Source: Helianthus annuus (lineage: Eukaryota > Streptophyta > Magnoliopsida > Asterales > Asteraceae). Taken from it: 64,000 nucleotides of DNA. The notes under the pieces are model-generated. The model had not been told where the DNA came from. It saw nothing but the letters and a program-made list of their open reading frames with translations, and did no database searches. Shown here in pieces: positions 23,881 to 35,399 of this stretch. The translations under genes and the position numbers were made by a program. The stretch is from the NCBI RefSeq assembly GCF_002127325.2, contig NC_035448.2, positions 115,241,151 to 115,305,150 on the forward strand, written 5' to 3'. Position 1 is the first letter of the stretch; the number at the start of each line of letters is the position of its first letter.

Positions 23881-24063
23881 TTAATTTTTCGCTTTTTTAC
23901 TCGGGCCTTCATCGCCTCGAGTTATTTGTTTTATGTCCTTGCGCACGTTTTGTAGTAGGTAAGTGAGCTCACCACTTCTAAGCGCCTTTTCTATATCGGT
24001 GCGCAGTGAGATGCAACTATTGGTGGTATGACCACTGTCCTTGTGGTAATCACAATACTGAGC
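23881..24063 (-). pseudogene. C-terminal gag fragment of a Tat-lineage Ty3/gypsy element
   Basis: The minus-strand frame from the junction reads AQYCDYHKDSGHTTNSC, then LRTDIEKALRSGEL. This cysteine/histidine box followed by a helical segment is typical of the gag C terminus of Tat-lineage (Retand/Ogre-like) elements, by recall. It ends at a natural stop (GPSKKAKN). The upstream part is cut off by the LTR at 24064, and the N-terminal part is probably the ORF at 29895-30461 on the far side of the nested element. Confidence 0.62.
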
Positions 24064-25199
24064 TGTCACACCCCCAAAAATCCACATGCGGAGACCGCTT
24101 GGAGGCGTGACTGACCAGGATCAAGCCACCAATCATATTGAACAATACAATTAAATATTTAAAACCAAATGCAATATAATTGGTGTCTTAAAATAAACCA
24201 AACATGTCTAAGAAATCAGCGGAAGCATAGTAATGTTTAAATAACCAACACATAGTTTAAGGTTCAATTGTTTAAGTATGGAACATAACAGTCCATAATC
24301 CCACAACGACCGATCATCCCTGTGTAAGCTCCATAAGCACCTAACGACCTGCAAGGCATGTAACAACGAGTCAACAACAAAGTTGAGCAAGTTCACAGTG
24401 GGTTGTTTAGTTTTACCAGTTTGCTTTGAAATCATAAGTTGTTTCGAGTACCACGAGTTAACCAGTTCTTTTGTTTCCTAAACCATAACTATAATCAGTG
24501 GGGGGCTTCCCCTGTGAACCACTAGACCGTACCATATCGACTACTAACGAAATATAAGTGGTGCCCTACATCAGTGTCTATCATCACTGACAGTTGCCAT
24601 AGTCCATTAGTACACGCCCGTTCGAACAACACGGTGTGAGGTTTGTTAAACCTAATAGCGCTATTAACTAATGACCCGCTCGCCATTGGCCTCAGCGATT
24701 AAGTCGATATAAAGAGGAGGGACTTCATGATAGAGTTTCGTCTAGTAAGTTGTAAGGTTGTTGTCCTACCCAAGGAGGACGAACGTACGTAGTTCTACCC
24801 AATGAGAATACGTAGGAGTTATAGTGGCATCCTACCCAAGCAGGATGGTCGTACATATCCTACCCGAGGAGGATATGTAGATTCCGTTTTAGTTTATTAA
24901 CCCATTCCCAACCCTTGGGAATCCCATGCCTTGTAGAAAGTGTGAACTCACCTTAGTTTACTCGGCAGATACATAGAAGGGTCAATCAAGCTATTTGTGG
25001 TCAACCACGTCCTAACATGGTCACCATACAAGTCAGGTTCGTATTCAGGTAATGCACGTATGTTTTCTACACGTATACTAACAAGTTGCATACAAGTATT
25101 GATCATGGCACACACGTATAAATACCTCAGTCAATCCACAGTGCACATACACATCCAATAGTATTATTTACGTAAATAAACAAAGTCCAAGTATGCGGC

Positions 25200-26858
25200 T
25201 GATGTGCGTGAAGTGTGTTATATTTTAGGTATATATTTTAAGCCCTTTTTACACTTTTTAGCCAAGTTTTAAATTTATAAAATACGATATTTACTAACAC
25301 TAAACACACATATGGGCAAGTGCACCCATCGTGGACGTAGTATAGTGTTGGTAAGATACCGAGGTCGTCCAATGACACAAGAGCTTTTAGTATCGGTTTA
25401 TCCTCAACGTCTAATCAAATCAAAATGTTAGAAAAAGGGTTTTTAAACTAAGAAAATAAAACTAACTAAAATGCTGAAAAATAAAATAAAAATAAAAACA
25501 GATAGACAAGATGAATCACTTGGATCCGACTCGTGTGTAGTGTAACCTTTGATTATTTTCGCACTTTTGCACTTGTTTAAAAGATTATCTTAGTTATTGT
25601 AGTAGGCCCCTCTTTTGAAGGCGACGTTACCCTCAACCCAGTAGTTTGAGTCAGCAAGGATACAATCCTAAAGGGTCGGATTATTGAAAGATAATTAATT
25701 AAGTTATTAATGCATAATGTGGTAGGCCCCTCTTTTGAAGGCGACGTTACCCTCAGCTAAGTAGTCTGAGTCAGCAGGGATACAATCCTAAGTAGCTGGG
25801 TTAAAGTTTTAATAGTAGTTTAACTTATGAGGGGATCAAAGAGTTTGGACCCCCGCCATCCAATACCTTTAGGTATTGAAAGAGGTCCTACTAAATTTGA
25901 CCCAGGTCCTTTGCAGGATCTATACACTGAACAATGGCAAGACTCTTACCAAACCGAACCCTTAACCCCCGACCAGGTAGCCAACATACCTCCATATAGA
26001 CCGTGGAGATATGAATGGTGAAAATCTTTTATTTTATATAGACAGTAAAATAATGCCAAGACACCACGGACAAACGATAAGGAAGAATCACCTTCAACAT
26101 AAGAAACTAGTAATTAAAGTCATTAATACAAAACCAATTAAAAAGTGCAAAAGATTAAAAATAAAAAGTATTACACTAGACATTTGTCTTCACCAAGTGA
26201 TGTAAGAGACTTAGGAAAACATGGCCTTTGATTGTTAAGAACTCTTACGATCAATCTTGGATCCCGAGACGACTCACACACTCTATGATGGATAATGGAT
26301 GATGGTGTTGTGATGGTGGTGGGTGGTGGGTGAAGTGTGAGAGAGGTGGTGTGCCAAGGGATAAGTTGCAAGAGCTCCAAGCACTCCTATTTATAAGCGG
26401 AACATCAGCTCGGGCACGACCCCGTGTCCAACTTTGTCTCTCTCTTCATTAATTGTAATTCGCAATTACAATAAATGCGCATGCAGGAGGTTTGACCACG
26501 CCCCCGTGTCCGCCGAGCACGGCCCCGTGGTGAGCAGTAGAAGCTTCTATGAGTTTGTATTTTCTGCTGATACTTGGGCACGGCCCCGTGCTCACCGAGC
26601 ACGGGGCGTGTTCAGCTTGCTTCCTTCTTGCTTTTGCTTGGGAAGATGCTGTCGGGGGATCAGGCATGCCACGTTTGTTCCTTTTCTTGTATTTATGTTA
26701 GATTTAGCTGCCTTTTTGCTTCTTTTGTTCATTTGAGCTCATACAATCCTGAAAATACAAAAGGAAGAGAAAAGCATACTTTTCCAACATTAGAACTAAA
26801 AAGGGTTAGTTTTATGCCACATTTGATGTAATTTATATGTTGCATTTTGTGCACATCA
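25200..26858. mobile_element. Solo-LTR-like insertion, 1659 bp, TSD gcggc
   Basis: The ends TGATGTGC...GCACATCA are perfect inverted termini. GCGGC occurs immediately before (25195-25199) and after (26859-26863). There are no retroviral ORFs inside. It holds a 120-bp tandem duplication (GTAGGCCCCTCTTTTGAAGG at 25612 and 25732) and a cluster of CACGGCCCCGTG-type palindromes (26479-26620) that I associate with Athila-type LTRs of Asteraceae (by recall). The orientation is not determined. Confidence 0.88.
25612..25850. repeat. Two-copy 120-bp tandem repeat
   Basis: The block GTAGGCCCCTCTTTTGAAGG CGACGTTACCCTCA starts at 25612 and again at 25732, each followed by a variant of AGTAGT.TGAGTCAGCA.GGATACAATCCTAA. 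It lies inside the 1659-bp insertion. Confidence 0.85.
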
Positions 26859-26920
26859 GCGGCCCAACTACTTAGGCCCGTAACAGTGTGCAAGTCCAAA
26901 TAGTATATTCGGTTATATGG

Positions 26921-27160
26921 TCTCGAGTCGAGACTAGAGATCTCGAGTCGAGACTGCACGGTCTCGAGTTGTAGCCTTGGAGTTCTCGAGTCACAACTAA
27001 GGAGGTCTCGGCTTATGCTTTTATCACTTGAGACTGTGTGATCTCGAGTCAGGCCTCGAGTCGCAACAAGACTCGCAACCGAGGTCTCGAGTCTTATTGT
27101 TTGTGCTGGTGTGGTGTGGTCTCGAGTCGAGACTGTGCGGTCTCGGCTCGCAACCCGTGT
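26921..27160. repeat. TCTCGAGTCGAGAC palindrome cluster
   Basis: At least nine occurrences of CTCGAGTC or TCGAGAC-like words lie within about 240 bases, several as the perfect palindromic core CTCGAGTCGAG. It lies in the LTR of element 4 just right of the nested insertion. Confidence 0.85.
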
Positions 27161-28340
27161 CAAGATTAATTATGCAACAACCTTCCAAATTTCCAGCCCA
27201 TTTTCCCGTAACATCAGCAAACAACTTTGGCAGTTTCAAATCAGATCAAAGCAATACTTTTAACAGAAATCATGAATATTCAATAAGCATTCAACCGAAA
27301 TCATCAGACCAAAGGGTTCGAATTCTAACATGCAATCCTTAATCAAGAACATTGAATAATCAACCCAACCATACAACACAACACCTACTCGAGAATCATA
27401 ATTCCAGTAACATGTATTCTCACATCACCATCATGCACATCATATGAATCATTTAATCATGAAATCATTAATAAAAAAAACCGTTTTCCTTGCATATGCT
27501 AATATCAAACTAAACACATATTCCAGACTCATGATCATAATTACATCAACAGGTCTACTAGTATGAAGTCAATCACATAATAACACACATCAATCATCAT
27601 ACAACCAAACAAGGACAAGACACTAACCGAGAGTGTGTGATATGATTAATTGGATCGAGATGGAAGGGTTTCGAGAGGGTGGGTGGCCGCAATCTGAACG
27701 ACTTCAATGGTGATTAAGTTGCCGTCGAACAAGAGTGAGAGGGAGAAAGAAAGCTTAGGGTTTGGTGTGTGTTTTCTTATGTTTCAAATATGAGGATTAA
27801 AACCCCATAATGGGTTATGTGCAAGCTTATAAAGGGGAGTGGGCCGAACCCTTCCTTGGGCTGCCCCGTTAGTCTCGTGTCCAATAGGAGTGGGCCGAGA
27901 GAGGTGTGTGACGAGGGGCAAGATGTGCGGCCCTAAAGGCTTGTGCGATTAAACAGTCGTTGTGTGACCAAGTTTATTATACATAGATACTCACAACACA
28001 ATTAAATAACATATAACATAACATAACATAATGTTCCGTTGAAATCAAACATGTCAACTAGTCACGTAATGTTCACACAGGTTATGTCAAAGCACAAAGA
28101 AAAGTTCTGGAATACGGGTTGTCACATTATCCCCAAGTTGAAAGAAATTTCGTCCCGAAATTTAGCATGCGGTTACTGAGGAAGCTAGTTAAGTTGCGTG
28201 GTTTACTGGTTTTCCTGGGGTGTCACATCATCCCCCCGTTGATTTGGAATTTCGTCCCGAAATTCCGTAGTAGCTTCAGCCTCAGTAGTGGTTGCACTTT
28301 TTCCGAACAACTGGGGATACTTGAGTTTCATTTGATCTTC

Positions 28341-29831
28341 TCATTCCCAGGTAAACTTTGGGCCACGACGGGAGTTCCAACGAACTCGAACAAGAGGTAT
28401 TCTCGTACGCTTGAGAACCTTAACATCTCGGTCTGTGATTTCAACTGGTTCCTCGACGAATCGCAACTGATCGTCGATAGTGAGCTCCTTCAAAGGAACT
28501 ATGAGGGTCTCATCTGACAGACACTTCTTCAGATTTGACACGTGAAATACGTTGTGAACTCCACTGAGTTCTGCTGGTAGGTTCAGTTTGTATGCCACCT
28601 TGCCTATTTTCTCAATGATTTCGAACGGTCCGACATAACGCGGATTGAGTTTGCCCCTTTTTCCAAAGCGAACCACACCCTTCCAGGGTGAGACTTTAAG
28701 TAGAACCCGGTTCCCGACCTGAAATTCTAGAGGTTTCCTACGCTTATCAGCGTAGCTTTTCTGACGGTCACGAGCCGCCGCCATCCGTTATCGTATCTGA
28801 GCAATCTTCTCAGTTGTGTCTACTATAAGTTCTGGTCCAGTGATCTGGCTGTCACCAACTTCTGCCCTGTAAAGAGGTGATCGGCATTTATGCCCGTACA
28901 ATGCCTCAAATGAAGCGGCTTGAATGCTGGTGTGATAGCTGTTATTATACGAAAACTCCACCAACGGGAGATGTTTTTCCCAGCCGTTGCCAAAATCAAT
29001 CACACATGCCCTAAGCATGTCTTCAAGGGTTTAAATAGTGCGCTCAGACTGTCCATCCATCTGAGGATGATATGCGGTGCTCATGTCTAAACGCGAGCCA
29101 AAAGATTTGTGCATTGCTTGCCACAGTTCAGAGGTAAAACGCGCATCACGATCAGATATAATGGAAGTTGGCACCCCGTGCCTCAAAACCACTTCCTTTA
29201 AGTAAACGTCTGCTAGAGTGGAGAACTTATCCGTTTCCTTGATAGCCAAGAAGTGTGCGGACTTAGTCAATCGATCCACTATCACCCAAATAGTGTCATT
29301 TCCGCGTTGAGACCCAGGCAGGCCGTTAACGAAATCCATGGAAATTTGCTCCCATTTCCATTGTGGTATGTTTGCTTGTTGGAGTAGGCCTGCTGGTTTC
29401 TGATATTCAGTCTTGACTCTCGCACAAGTCAAGCATTTGCTGACGTAAGTTGCTATGTGGGCCTTCATACTAGGCCACCAGTACGTTGTCTTCAAGTCGT
29501 GGTACATCTTATCAGAACCAGGATGTACCGAGTAACGAGACTTATGCGCTTCATCCATCACAAGCTCGCGTAAGTTGCCATAAAGTGGGACCCAAATGCG
29601 TCATGTTACATAGTAGGCGCCGTCTTCCTTTTTTTCTAACCGTTTCCTTGATCCGCGTAGGGCCTCAGCCCTGACGTTCTCTGCTTTTAATGCTTCGATC
29701 TGAGCATCTCGTATCTGTGTAGGAAGACTAGATTGGATGGTAAGTTGTAGAGCACGTACGCGTTTAGGTGTAGTCTCCTTTCGACTGAGGGCATCAGCCA
29801 CCACATTGGCTTCAGTAGGACAATAGATCAA
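28341..29831 (-). pseudogene. RNase H tail and integrase of element 4, broken by three nonsense codons
   Basis: Minus-strand blocks 29831-29601, 29561-29031, 29018-28788 and 28784-28341 follow one another in frame. The first has the ANVVADALSRK motif of the RNase H/connection end. The second has the HH..CC zinc finger (DEAH, SVH, KCLTC) and the D,D-35-E triad (SMDFV, ISDRD, DGQSE). The last is the integrase C terminus with GPFEIIE and a chromodomain-like end (PLVRVRW...FTWE). The frame is broken only by TGA in VT*RIW, TAA in RTI*TLE and TAA in QIR*RMA, each explicable by one C-to-T change from CGA or CAA. Reverse transcriptase is missing. Originally a chromovirus-type pol. Confidence 0.92.
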
Positions 29832-29884
29832 ATCATAATTGTGCTCAGCCTCAGTATTGTAATCCGTGCGGGGTCTACACTTGT

Positions 29885-29895
29885 TTTAATTCGGT
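29885..29895. other. Approximate deletion junction between element 4 pol and Tat-like gag
   Basis: RNase H-like reading stops and a different, arginine/serine-rich gag reading begins within a few tens of bases. Element 4's reverse transcriptase, gag and 5' LTR are absent, so its right side was deleted. The exact breakpoint cannot be placed by eye. Confidence 0.45.
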
Positions 29896-30461
29896 TATAA
29901 CTGACTAAACACACTGGCACTTTCTCCTTCAGTAGGGCGGTAAGTTGAATCATATTCACTGGTGTGTGTGTTTCGTTGAGAACCCAACCTGGTGTGAACT
30001 GATGGTCTTCTACGAGAGTGTGATTCATCTCGGTACTCTCTATGATGATTTTCTGATTGAGTGTATTCGTATCTCGATGGAGATCTAGAGTGAACCTCCG
30101 TGTCTTCGATCTGAACTCGGGATGGTCCATCATGTTGAGAAACATGAGGTACTGACGGTGCCCTAGCACGAGATATAGGCCTTTGTGATTGAGTTTGGGG
30201 AGCAGTTTGTGCACATAGCTGTGTGTACACATCATTTAATGCCCCCTGAGATCTGACATACCAGGAGATTAGGGTCTCCCCTGGGGCAAAAATTGAGCTT
30301 ACAGGGATCTCCGGCTGTACCCCTGGGGTGATAGGTTCATTCGGATGATTGAACTGTGCTTCAGTGTCATCCAAGGCTTCTTCTACAATACCCTCAACCT
30401 GGGTATTGTTAACGAAATTTGGTCGAGGGCCGGTTTGCTAATGAGATGAAGTTTCTTCCAT
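29895..30461 (-). pseudogene. N-terminal gag-like ORF of the buried Tat-lineage element
   Basis: The minus-strand start MEETSSH at 30461 is followed by a TAG at codon 8 (one C-to-T change from CAG would explain it). It is then open for about 180 codons: an acidic N terminus, the motif GETLISWYVRSQGALNDVYTQ, then a long arginine/serine-rich part (SRSPSRYEYTQSE, SVHTRLGSQRNTH). Such an arginine/serine-rich region before the capsid part is characteristic of Tat-lineage (Retand/Ogre-like) gags, by recall. The C-terminal knuckle of the same element is probably 23881-24063. No capsid core is visible, so the gene is deleted as well as nonsense-mutated. Confidence 0.6.
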
Positions 30462-30802
30462 GTTCAAATGGAATCAACAGAGTATATAAAAAAACGGGAG
30501 AAAACGGATGAAACAGAGAAATCGGTGGGCGCTAATGAAGAAACACTGGATAAATGACCGGAATCAAATTATCCAGGGGGTTAGGTTCTACATAAAAGGA
30601 TGGTTCTCTCTCATTTGATTCGAAGGGACTGGTCTTCTTCTCCAGTGAACACTGCAAAGCAGAACACCGTTAGCCTCGTTACGGGGAGAAGGGAGGTTCT
30701 ATCCGTAACCCGACTCCGGCGTAAGAATAAGTAAGTGTTTATGAAGAAGAAGAAGTATTGGTGAAGTGAGTGTAACTTGAGGCTCATACCTGATTTATTC
30801 TC

Positions 30803-30812
30803 ATATTTATAG
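30803..30812 (-). promoter_or_regulatory. Probable TATA box upstream of the Tat-like gag
   Basis: CTATAAATAT on the minus strand lies about 340 bases before the gag ATG, followed by a CT/CTT-rich leader (30740-30780). I infer it is the promoter in the 5' LTR of the buried element. The LTR's own ends could not be found; the polypyrimidine leader and a primer-binding site near 30660 are only suggestions. Confidence 0.45.
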
Positions 30813-31299
30813 CCGGGAATTTGAGCGGGAAAACTCGTTGTTGAAATATTAACGGAAGATGCTAACTCCGTAGGCGGTTATTTTCCCTCCATTAATTCTC
30901 TTGATCAGACTGTGAGATCACACGGATCGTGATCTTGATCGATAGCTGGGGTGTTGCCACGTGGAAAGTGGGAAAGTGGAGGTTTCTCTCCAATTCCATG
31001 CCATCATCGTGATTTCAGGGTGGCCTGGGATGATGACACGTGTCCCGGACGGTTATAACCGTCTGGTGGTGCACGATTGAGTCTTCTAGAAGGTTATTGC
31101 CATAATCCAGTGTGACTCCTTATCGTGTGGTATCAGTGGAGTAAATAATATCCAAGTCTGGGTATTATTTAAGCGGAAGTGTTAAACTAGGATTCTCATC
31201 CTTTGTTTGTTATGGAGGATGGCGCAAGGATTTATTAACTTCCTTTTGGCGCGCGGGTGTTACTTGATGTCTTTCTTCTAAACTCTTTGTGGGACAAAT

Positions 31300-32039
31300 G
31301 TGCGGCCGCGCAAGGTCTAAAGAGGGTTAAAGGATGAGGTTGTGGTATGGTCCCAAGTACTTGATATGAGGTTTTTGGGACCTTACCCCTTCAACGTGAG
31401 AGATGGGTCAAATTGATGCTTAATTTCTCAATTGAATCCTTGCATGAATGAATTGTAGTGATAATCAAGTGTATTTCACCATAAGGGATGGATTTTTAGC
31501 CCTAGATGATGATCTCACCTCATAAGGAGACTTATTGGTGTTCAATCTTGTTTCATGAACTATAGATGTTTCACATGCTACCTTCCTGTTTGGAATGTGT
31601 CTTCTTGTTCAATTAGAAAGTAGACTTGATTAGTCACATGTTGAAGGAGGTTTCATGGAATTGGGGGTGGATGTCAATTTTGGGTGTAAACCATGATTAT
31701 GTTTGGTAAATTTGATAAATAGATTGAAAGAATTGATGTTTTTCTATGCTTGAGGTCTATTGAATAAATGGCAGTTGATCTTTGTTGGGTTATATAACAT
31801 TTGCTGATGAAGGCCAAAATCCAAATGAACCATCTTCCTTGCCTGATGGAATAAGGTTGAAGCACAATTCAAAGTACAAAAAGTCCCCCTCCCCCCTAAA
31901 GTTTCTTAAACAACCAACTAAAACTAATGGGTCAAAACTGCTGGAAGACAAAGTACAAGTGCTACAAAGACAAAGTGTTGGTCAACAAGTCAATAGCTGA
32001 GTCAACAAGTCAAAGTTGAAGACCAAAGACTAGTTAACA
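31300..32039. other. Unassigned AT-rich sequence
   Basis: No coding region, terminal repeat or recognisable family seen. Short words of GTCAACAAGTCA recur at 31980-32045 next to the following transposon-like block. Confidence 0.4.
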
Positions 32040-32695
32040 AGTCAACGTAGAAATCATGTCCCATACCCGCTTGTAAAATCATGTCGGGTATTGGTTCTAT
32101 ACCCATACCCGCTTGTAAAATCGTGTCCCATATCTGACCCAATACCCGTAGGGTAATTATCCATCGGGTATCGAGTATACCCATTAATTTGTTAAAAGAT
32201 ATATGTTGTGGTTTCCAAATACATTTTTTACTATTATAATTATTATATATTTTATTTATACAACAACTATTATAAATTAAAAACGTACATTACATAATGT
32301 AAGTTTTATCATAAATTAATAATGACTTTATAATACTTATACAATTACTTCACAATGTACAAAATATAAATACTATTATCAAATACATATGCTAAAAGAA
32401 AATTAAATTTTCACGTTATGAACATACTAAAATAAATCACTTATACACAAGGGTTAAAGGAAAATAAAAATATAAATTAAAAAATCCAGGTATATAGTTC
32501 GGGTAAATGGGTATGTGGTTTCGCGTAATCTGGTCGGGTATCACCTAATCCCATACTTGACCCATACCCGCAAAATTTTTTAAAACTAATCCCATACCCA
32601 GCCCAATACCGGTCGGGTATCTGGTATACTCATCCCATTTGTGTCATGTTTCGAGTATACCCGTCGGGCTCGGGTATTTTTACCATACCTAATAA
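32040..32695. mobile_element. GGGTAT/ATACCC-rich element, probable non-autonomous hAT-type
   Basis: Both flanks are dense in ATACCC and GGGTAT (left 32060-32185, right 32510-32690), in opposite orientations around a very AT-rich core (32190-32500). This subterminal-repeat layout is typical of hAT-like non-autonomous elements. The right end AATACCCGAGCC-type terminus is clear on the minus strand. I could not define exact inverted termini or a target duplication. Confidence 0.55.
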
Positions 32696-33101
32696 ACACT
32701 TTACAATGAGTTTGGGATACATTTCGGGAGTTTAAAGACGAGTTCTATACTCACCCGTACCTAACAAGCAAGGTTGGGGTACATTATGGAAGTTTAACGG
32801 GACTTGGAATGGGTCTATGGGGTCCGGAATCGAAACGAAGATTACCACGTCGACAGGCTCGTAGACAGCATGTCTGGGAATCGTCAACGCCCTTACCAGC
32901 GCCGGCGATGCCGCCTGCAGCATCGACACCCATATTTCGTTTTTTCCGTTTCGACCCCCGTTTGCACATCCTGAACTTCCTAAATCATAAAATAACATTT
33001 TTCCAAGCCCCCAAAACATTCTAACACTTAACCTCATGTCCCCATAACTAAATCCTATACCTTTATGTTATTTTCAAGATTTTGACCCGTTTGATTTTTA
33101 C

Positions 33102-35220
33102 TGTCACACCCCAACCGATGGAGGAAACATTGGAGTGAGACGAAAACGAGATTGCAAGAGACTTCATAACACTAAATGTGACAAATATTTGATAAACAAT
33201 ATTTTATTTCATTGCTAACATCAAGTGCATTGTTCGAAACAAAAATACAACAAGTTTAAAACAAAACAAAATACAACAAGTACTAAAGTTGAAAGGTGTG
33301 TTTCTAGTCATCCTACTGGATTCTGTTCATCATCATTGTCATCAAATTCCTACAACACGTATTAAAGTATAGTTCAACACAAAAGTATTGGCGAGTGTAC
33401 AAGTTTGTTTACTAGCATAAGTATAAGAGTTTAAACGAATCCACATGGCATAACTGTTATCAAGAATTAACGTACAATACTAGCATGCAACTATAAATGT
33501 CAACCCAAAGATTCCCGCTAACGTAATCTTATCGTAGCAACGATGAGACCGTTTTATTTAACTTAACATGACCTCAAGAATACGGGCGGTGTCTTACTCC
33601 TATAGTGCTATACATGTTAAGGGAGGCTTCTACGAAGTTAATGACAAGTATAAAGCATTAGAATAGTCTAGCATATACGAATTCAAGCATAACATATTAA
33701 GCATGTATATTGGATTGTTTGTTTGTGTTTAAGCATAAAGTATGTGTTGGAGTGATTCTTATAATGTATACATATTGCACCCAAAGTGACGGAAATTTAA
33801 AAGGGGTCATGTACACTCATGGTTTTGCGTAGCTTTCCGATTAAACCGCGAAGTTGATAAGTTGTTGGAGATGGAACACCGAAGTTACCCTACACGGGGA
33901 ATACGGAGGTGTGTGAGTATCCGGATTTCATAAAAGTATAAGTACACGAAAGTATATCTTGTCTAAATACTCGCTTGGACACTAAGTTTTCATGGGTCCT
34001 GGCGTGCCCATTAGAATCACAAACGAGGAATCTAGAACTAAGATAATATAACCTAAGTTCATGACATCTAATCATAATCCGATTAGTATCAAGAATTCGA
34101 TTAATTATATTATATATATTTTATAGTATAGGTTATAATTTGTCCATCATGTAATATCATATAAATCATGTAAGTCAAGCATGGAGGTCAGATTAACCTC
34201 ATTGTATTAATTCACCAATACACACATCATCACAAGGATGATTCAAATGGTCATGAATAAAAATGAAAATACAACTGTCTAACAAGTTCATCAAGTAGTC
34301 AATTAAGATCAACCCGGGGGTTTCATACCCATCATGGAAAATGTTGGAGATGCGGCGGGTTGTGTTACTTTAGGACTAGGAAAAACTACTTGGAATATCA
34401 TGATAAAACATCAAGTGAGGTGGTGGAACAAGTTTGGATAGCCAAGGTCTCCATGGTTCACACCTTTACCAAAACACAAGTCTTGCCATATGAACTATGG
34501 ACCTATGGTAGACTTGGATGGTTTCATCACTTGTGGGTTGTTTAAACCCTAACAAAACAGAAAGTTTACGAGGTTCTTGGACCTCTAAACTTATGGGAAT
34601 CAACCTTAAACAAGTCCCATAATCATAGATGAGATTAGAGACAAGTTAGGCACAAGATTCACATGAAAAAGTAAAGTTCATAAAGATTTACATAAAGTTC
34701 TTCCAAAACAGAAAGTTTGAACCTCAAAATGGTGATGTCCATGGTAAACTTATGGAAACACTCCTAGAGGTGTTCCAAGCTTTGTAGTGGAAGAAATGAT
34801 GAAGAAAAGTGAGATTAAGCTCACTTTTGCACTTGGATTTCCAGCTGATTTGAGAGTATTTTGAGAGTGTAGAGGAGTTTGGAAAGTGAAAATGGTGAGA
34901 TGGAGGCTTGTTTATATAGACGTGAGGTAGGGTTTGTGTTAAATGGAGGTTTAAAGATGATCGGGGAGTGAAATAGTGGCCAATCCATGTTCAAGAAACA
35001 ACAATCTGCGGATCAAGCCTCTGGTTGCTCGCGACAGGAAAAGGGTAGGGTCTCGTGCCCAACCACGCCCCTTAGTTCCAGCAATTTTGGTTTATTTACA
35101 TTTTGGCCCCTGAACTTCAGTTTGTTATCATTTTATGCAATAACTTTGTATTTTGACATGTTTTTTAGAATAGAAAGCATATGTAAGTATAATTCGAGTA
35201 TCGTGAACGTATGAATGAAT
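33102..35220 (-). mobile_element. LTR of the same family as 40627-42976 and 55206-56486 (right end unresolved)
   Basis: The left end TGTCACACCCCAACCGATGG, followed by GGAAACAT.GGAGTGAGA, matches 55206 onward, and in reverse complement the end of the LTR at 42976. The block with CCTATAG.GCTATACATGTTAAG (33600) is shared too. On the minus strand a TATATAA box lies at 34911-34918. The far end, which should read ...GCGTTACA, was not found, so it may be truncated or interrupted somewhere between 35200 and 35700. Confidence 0.68.
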
Positions 35221-35399
35221 AATTGCACGTATAACAAGTGTCAGTTTGTGTGACATTTGTGTATTTTAATCTTTATACAATTCCAAACAACTTTGTTTAT
35301 AATGAAACATGGTGTTTTAATTCCAAGATTTGTTTAATTATTTATGACATTTGTACGTTTTCAATCGTTGTTCATTTTCGTTTACTCAAACCTTTTCTT

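Larger units (their letters stand above)
24064..28227 (-). mobile_element. 3' LTR of element 4 (- strand, about 4.2 kb including a nested insertion)
   Basis: The left end TGTCACACCCCC and right end GGGGTGTCACA form near-perfect inverted termini. On the minus strand the right end is preceded by the pyrimidine/purine junction TTTCGGGACGAAATT...GGGGGGATGA, a polypurine tract. About 100 bases inside is a second, similar junction (28121-28160, GTCACA then TTATCCCC...AAATTTCGTCCCGAAATT), so the polypurine region is duplicated or the LTR start has shifted. Excluding the nested insertion (1659 bp plus one TSD copy) the LTR is about 2.5 kb. Target duplication: tgagc precedes the left end, but its partner was not found. 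Confidence 0.8.

Noticed and set aside
26434..26736. 100-aa ORF with CACGGCCCCGTG sequence
   Set aside because: It lies inside the solo-LTR-like insertion and over palindromic words, with no domain or conserved start.
32784..33037. Possible small gene in the GC-richer patch at 32800-32960
   Set aside because: Competing ORFs on both strands, none with a recognisable domain; it more likely belongs to LTR debris before 33102.
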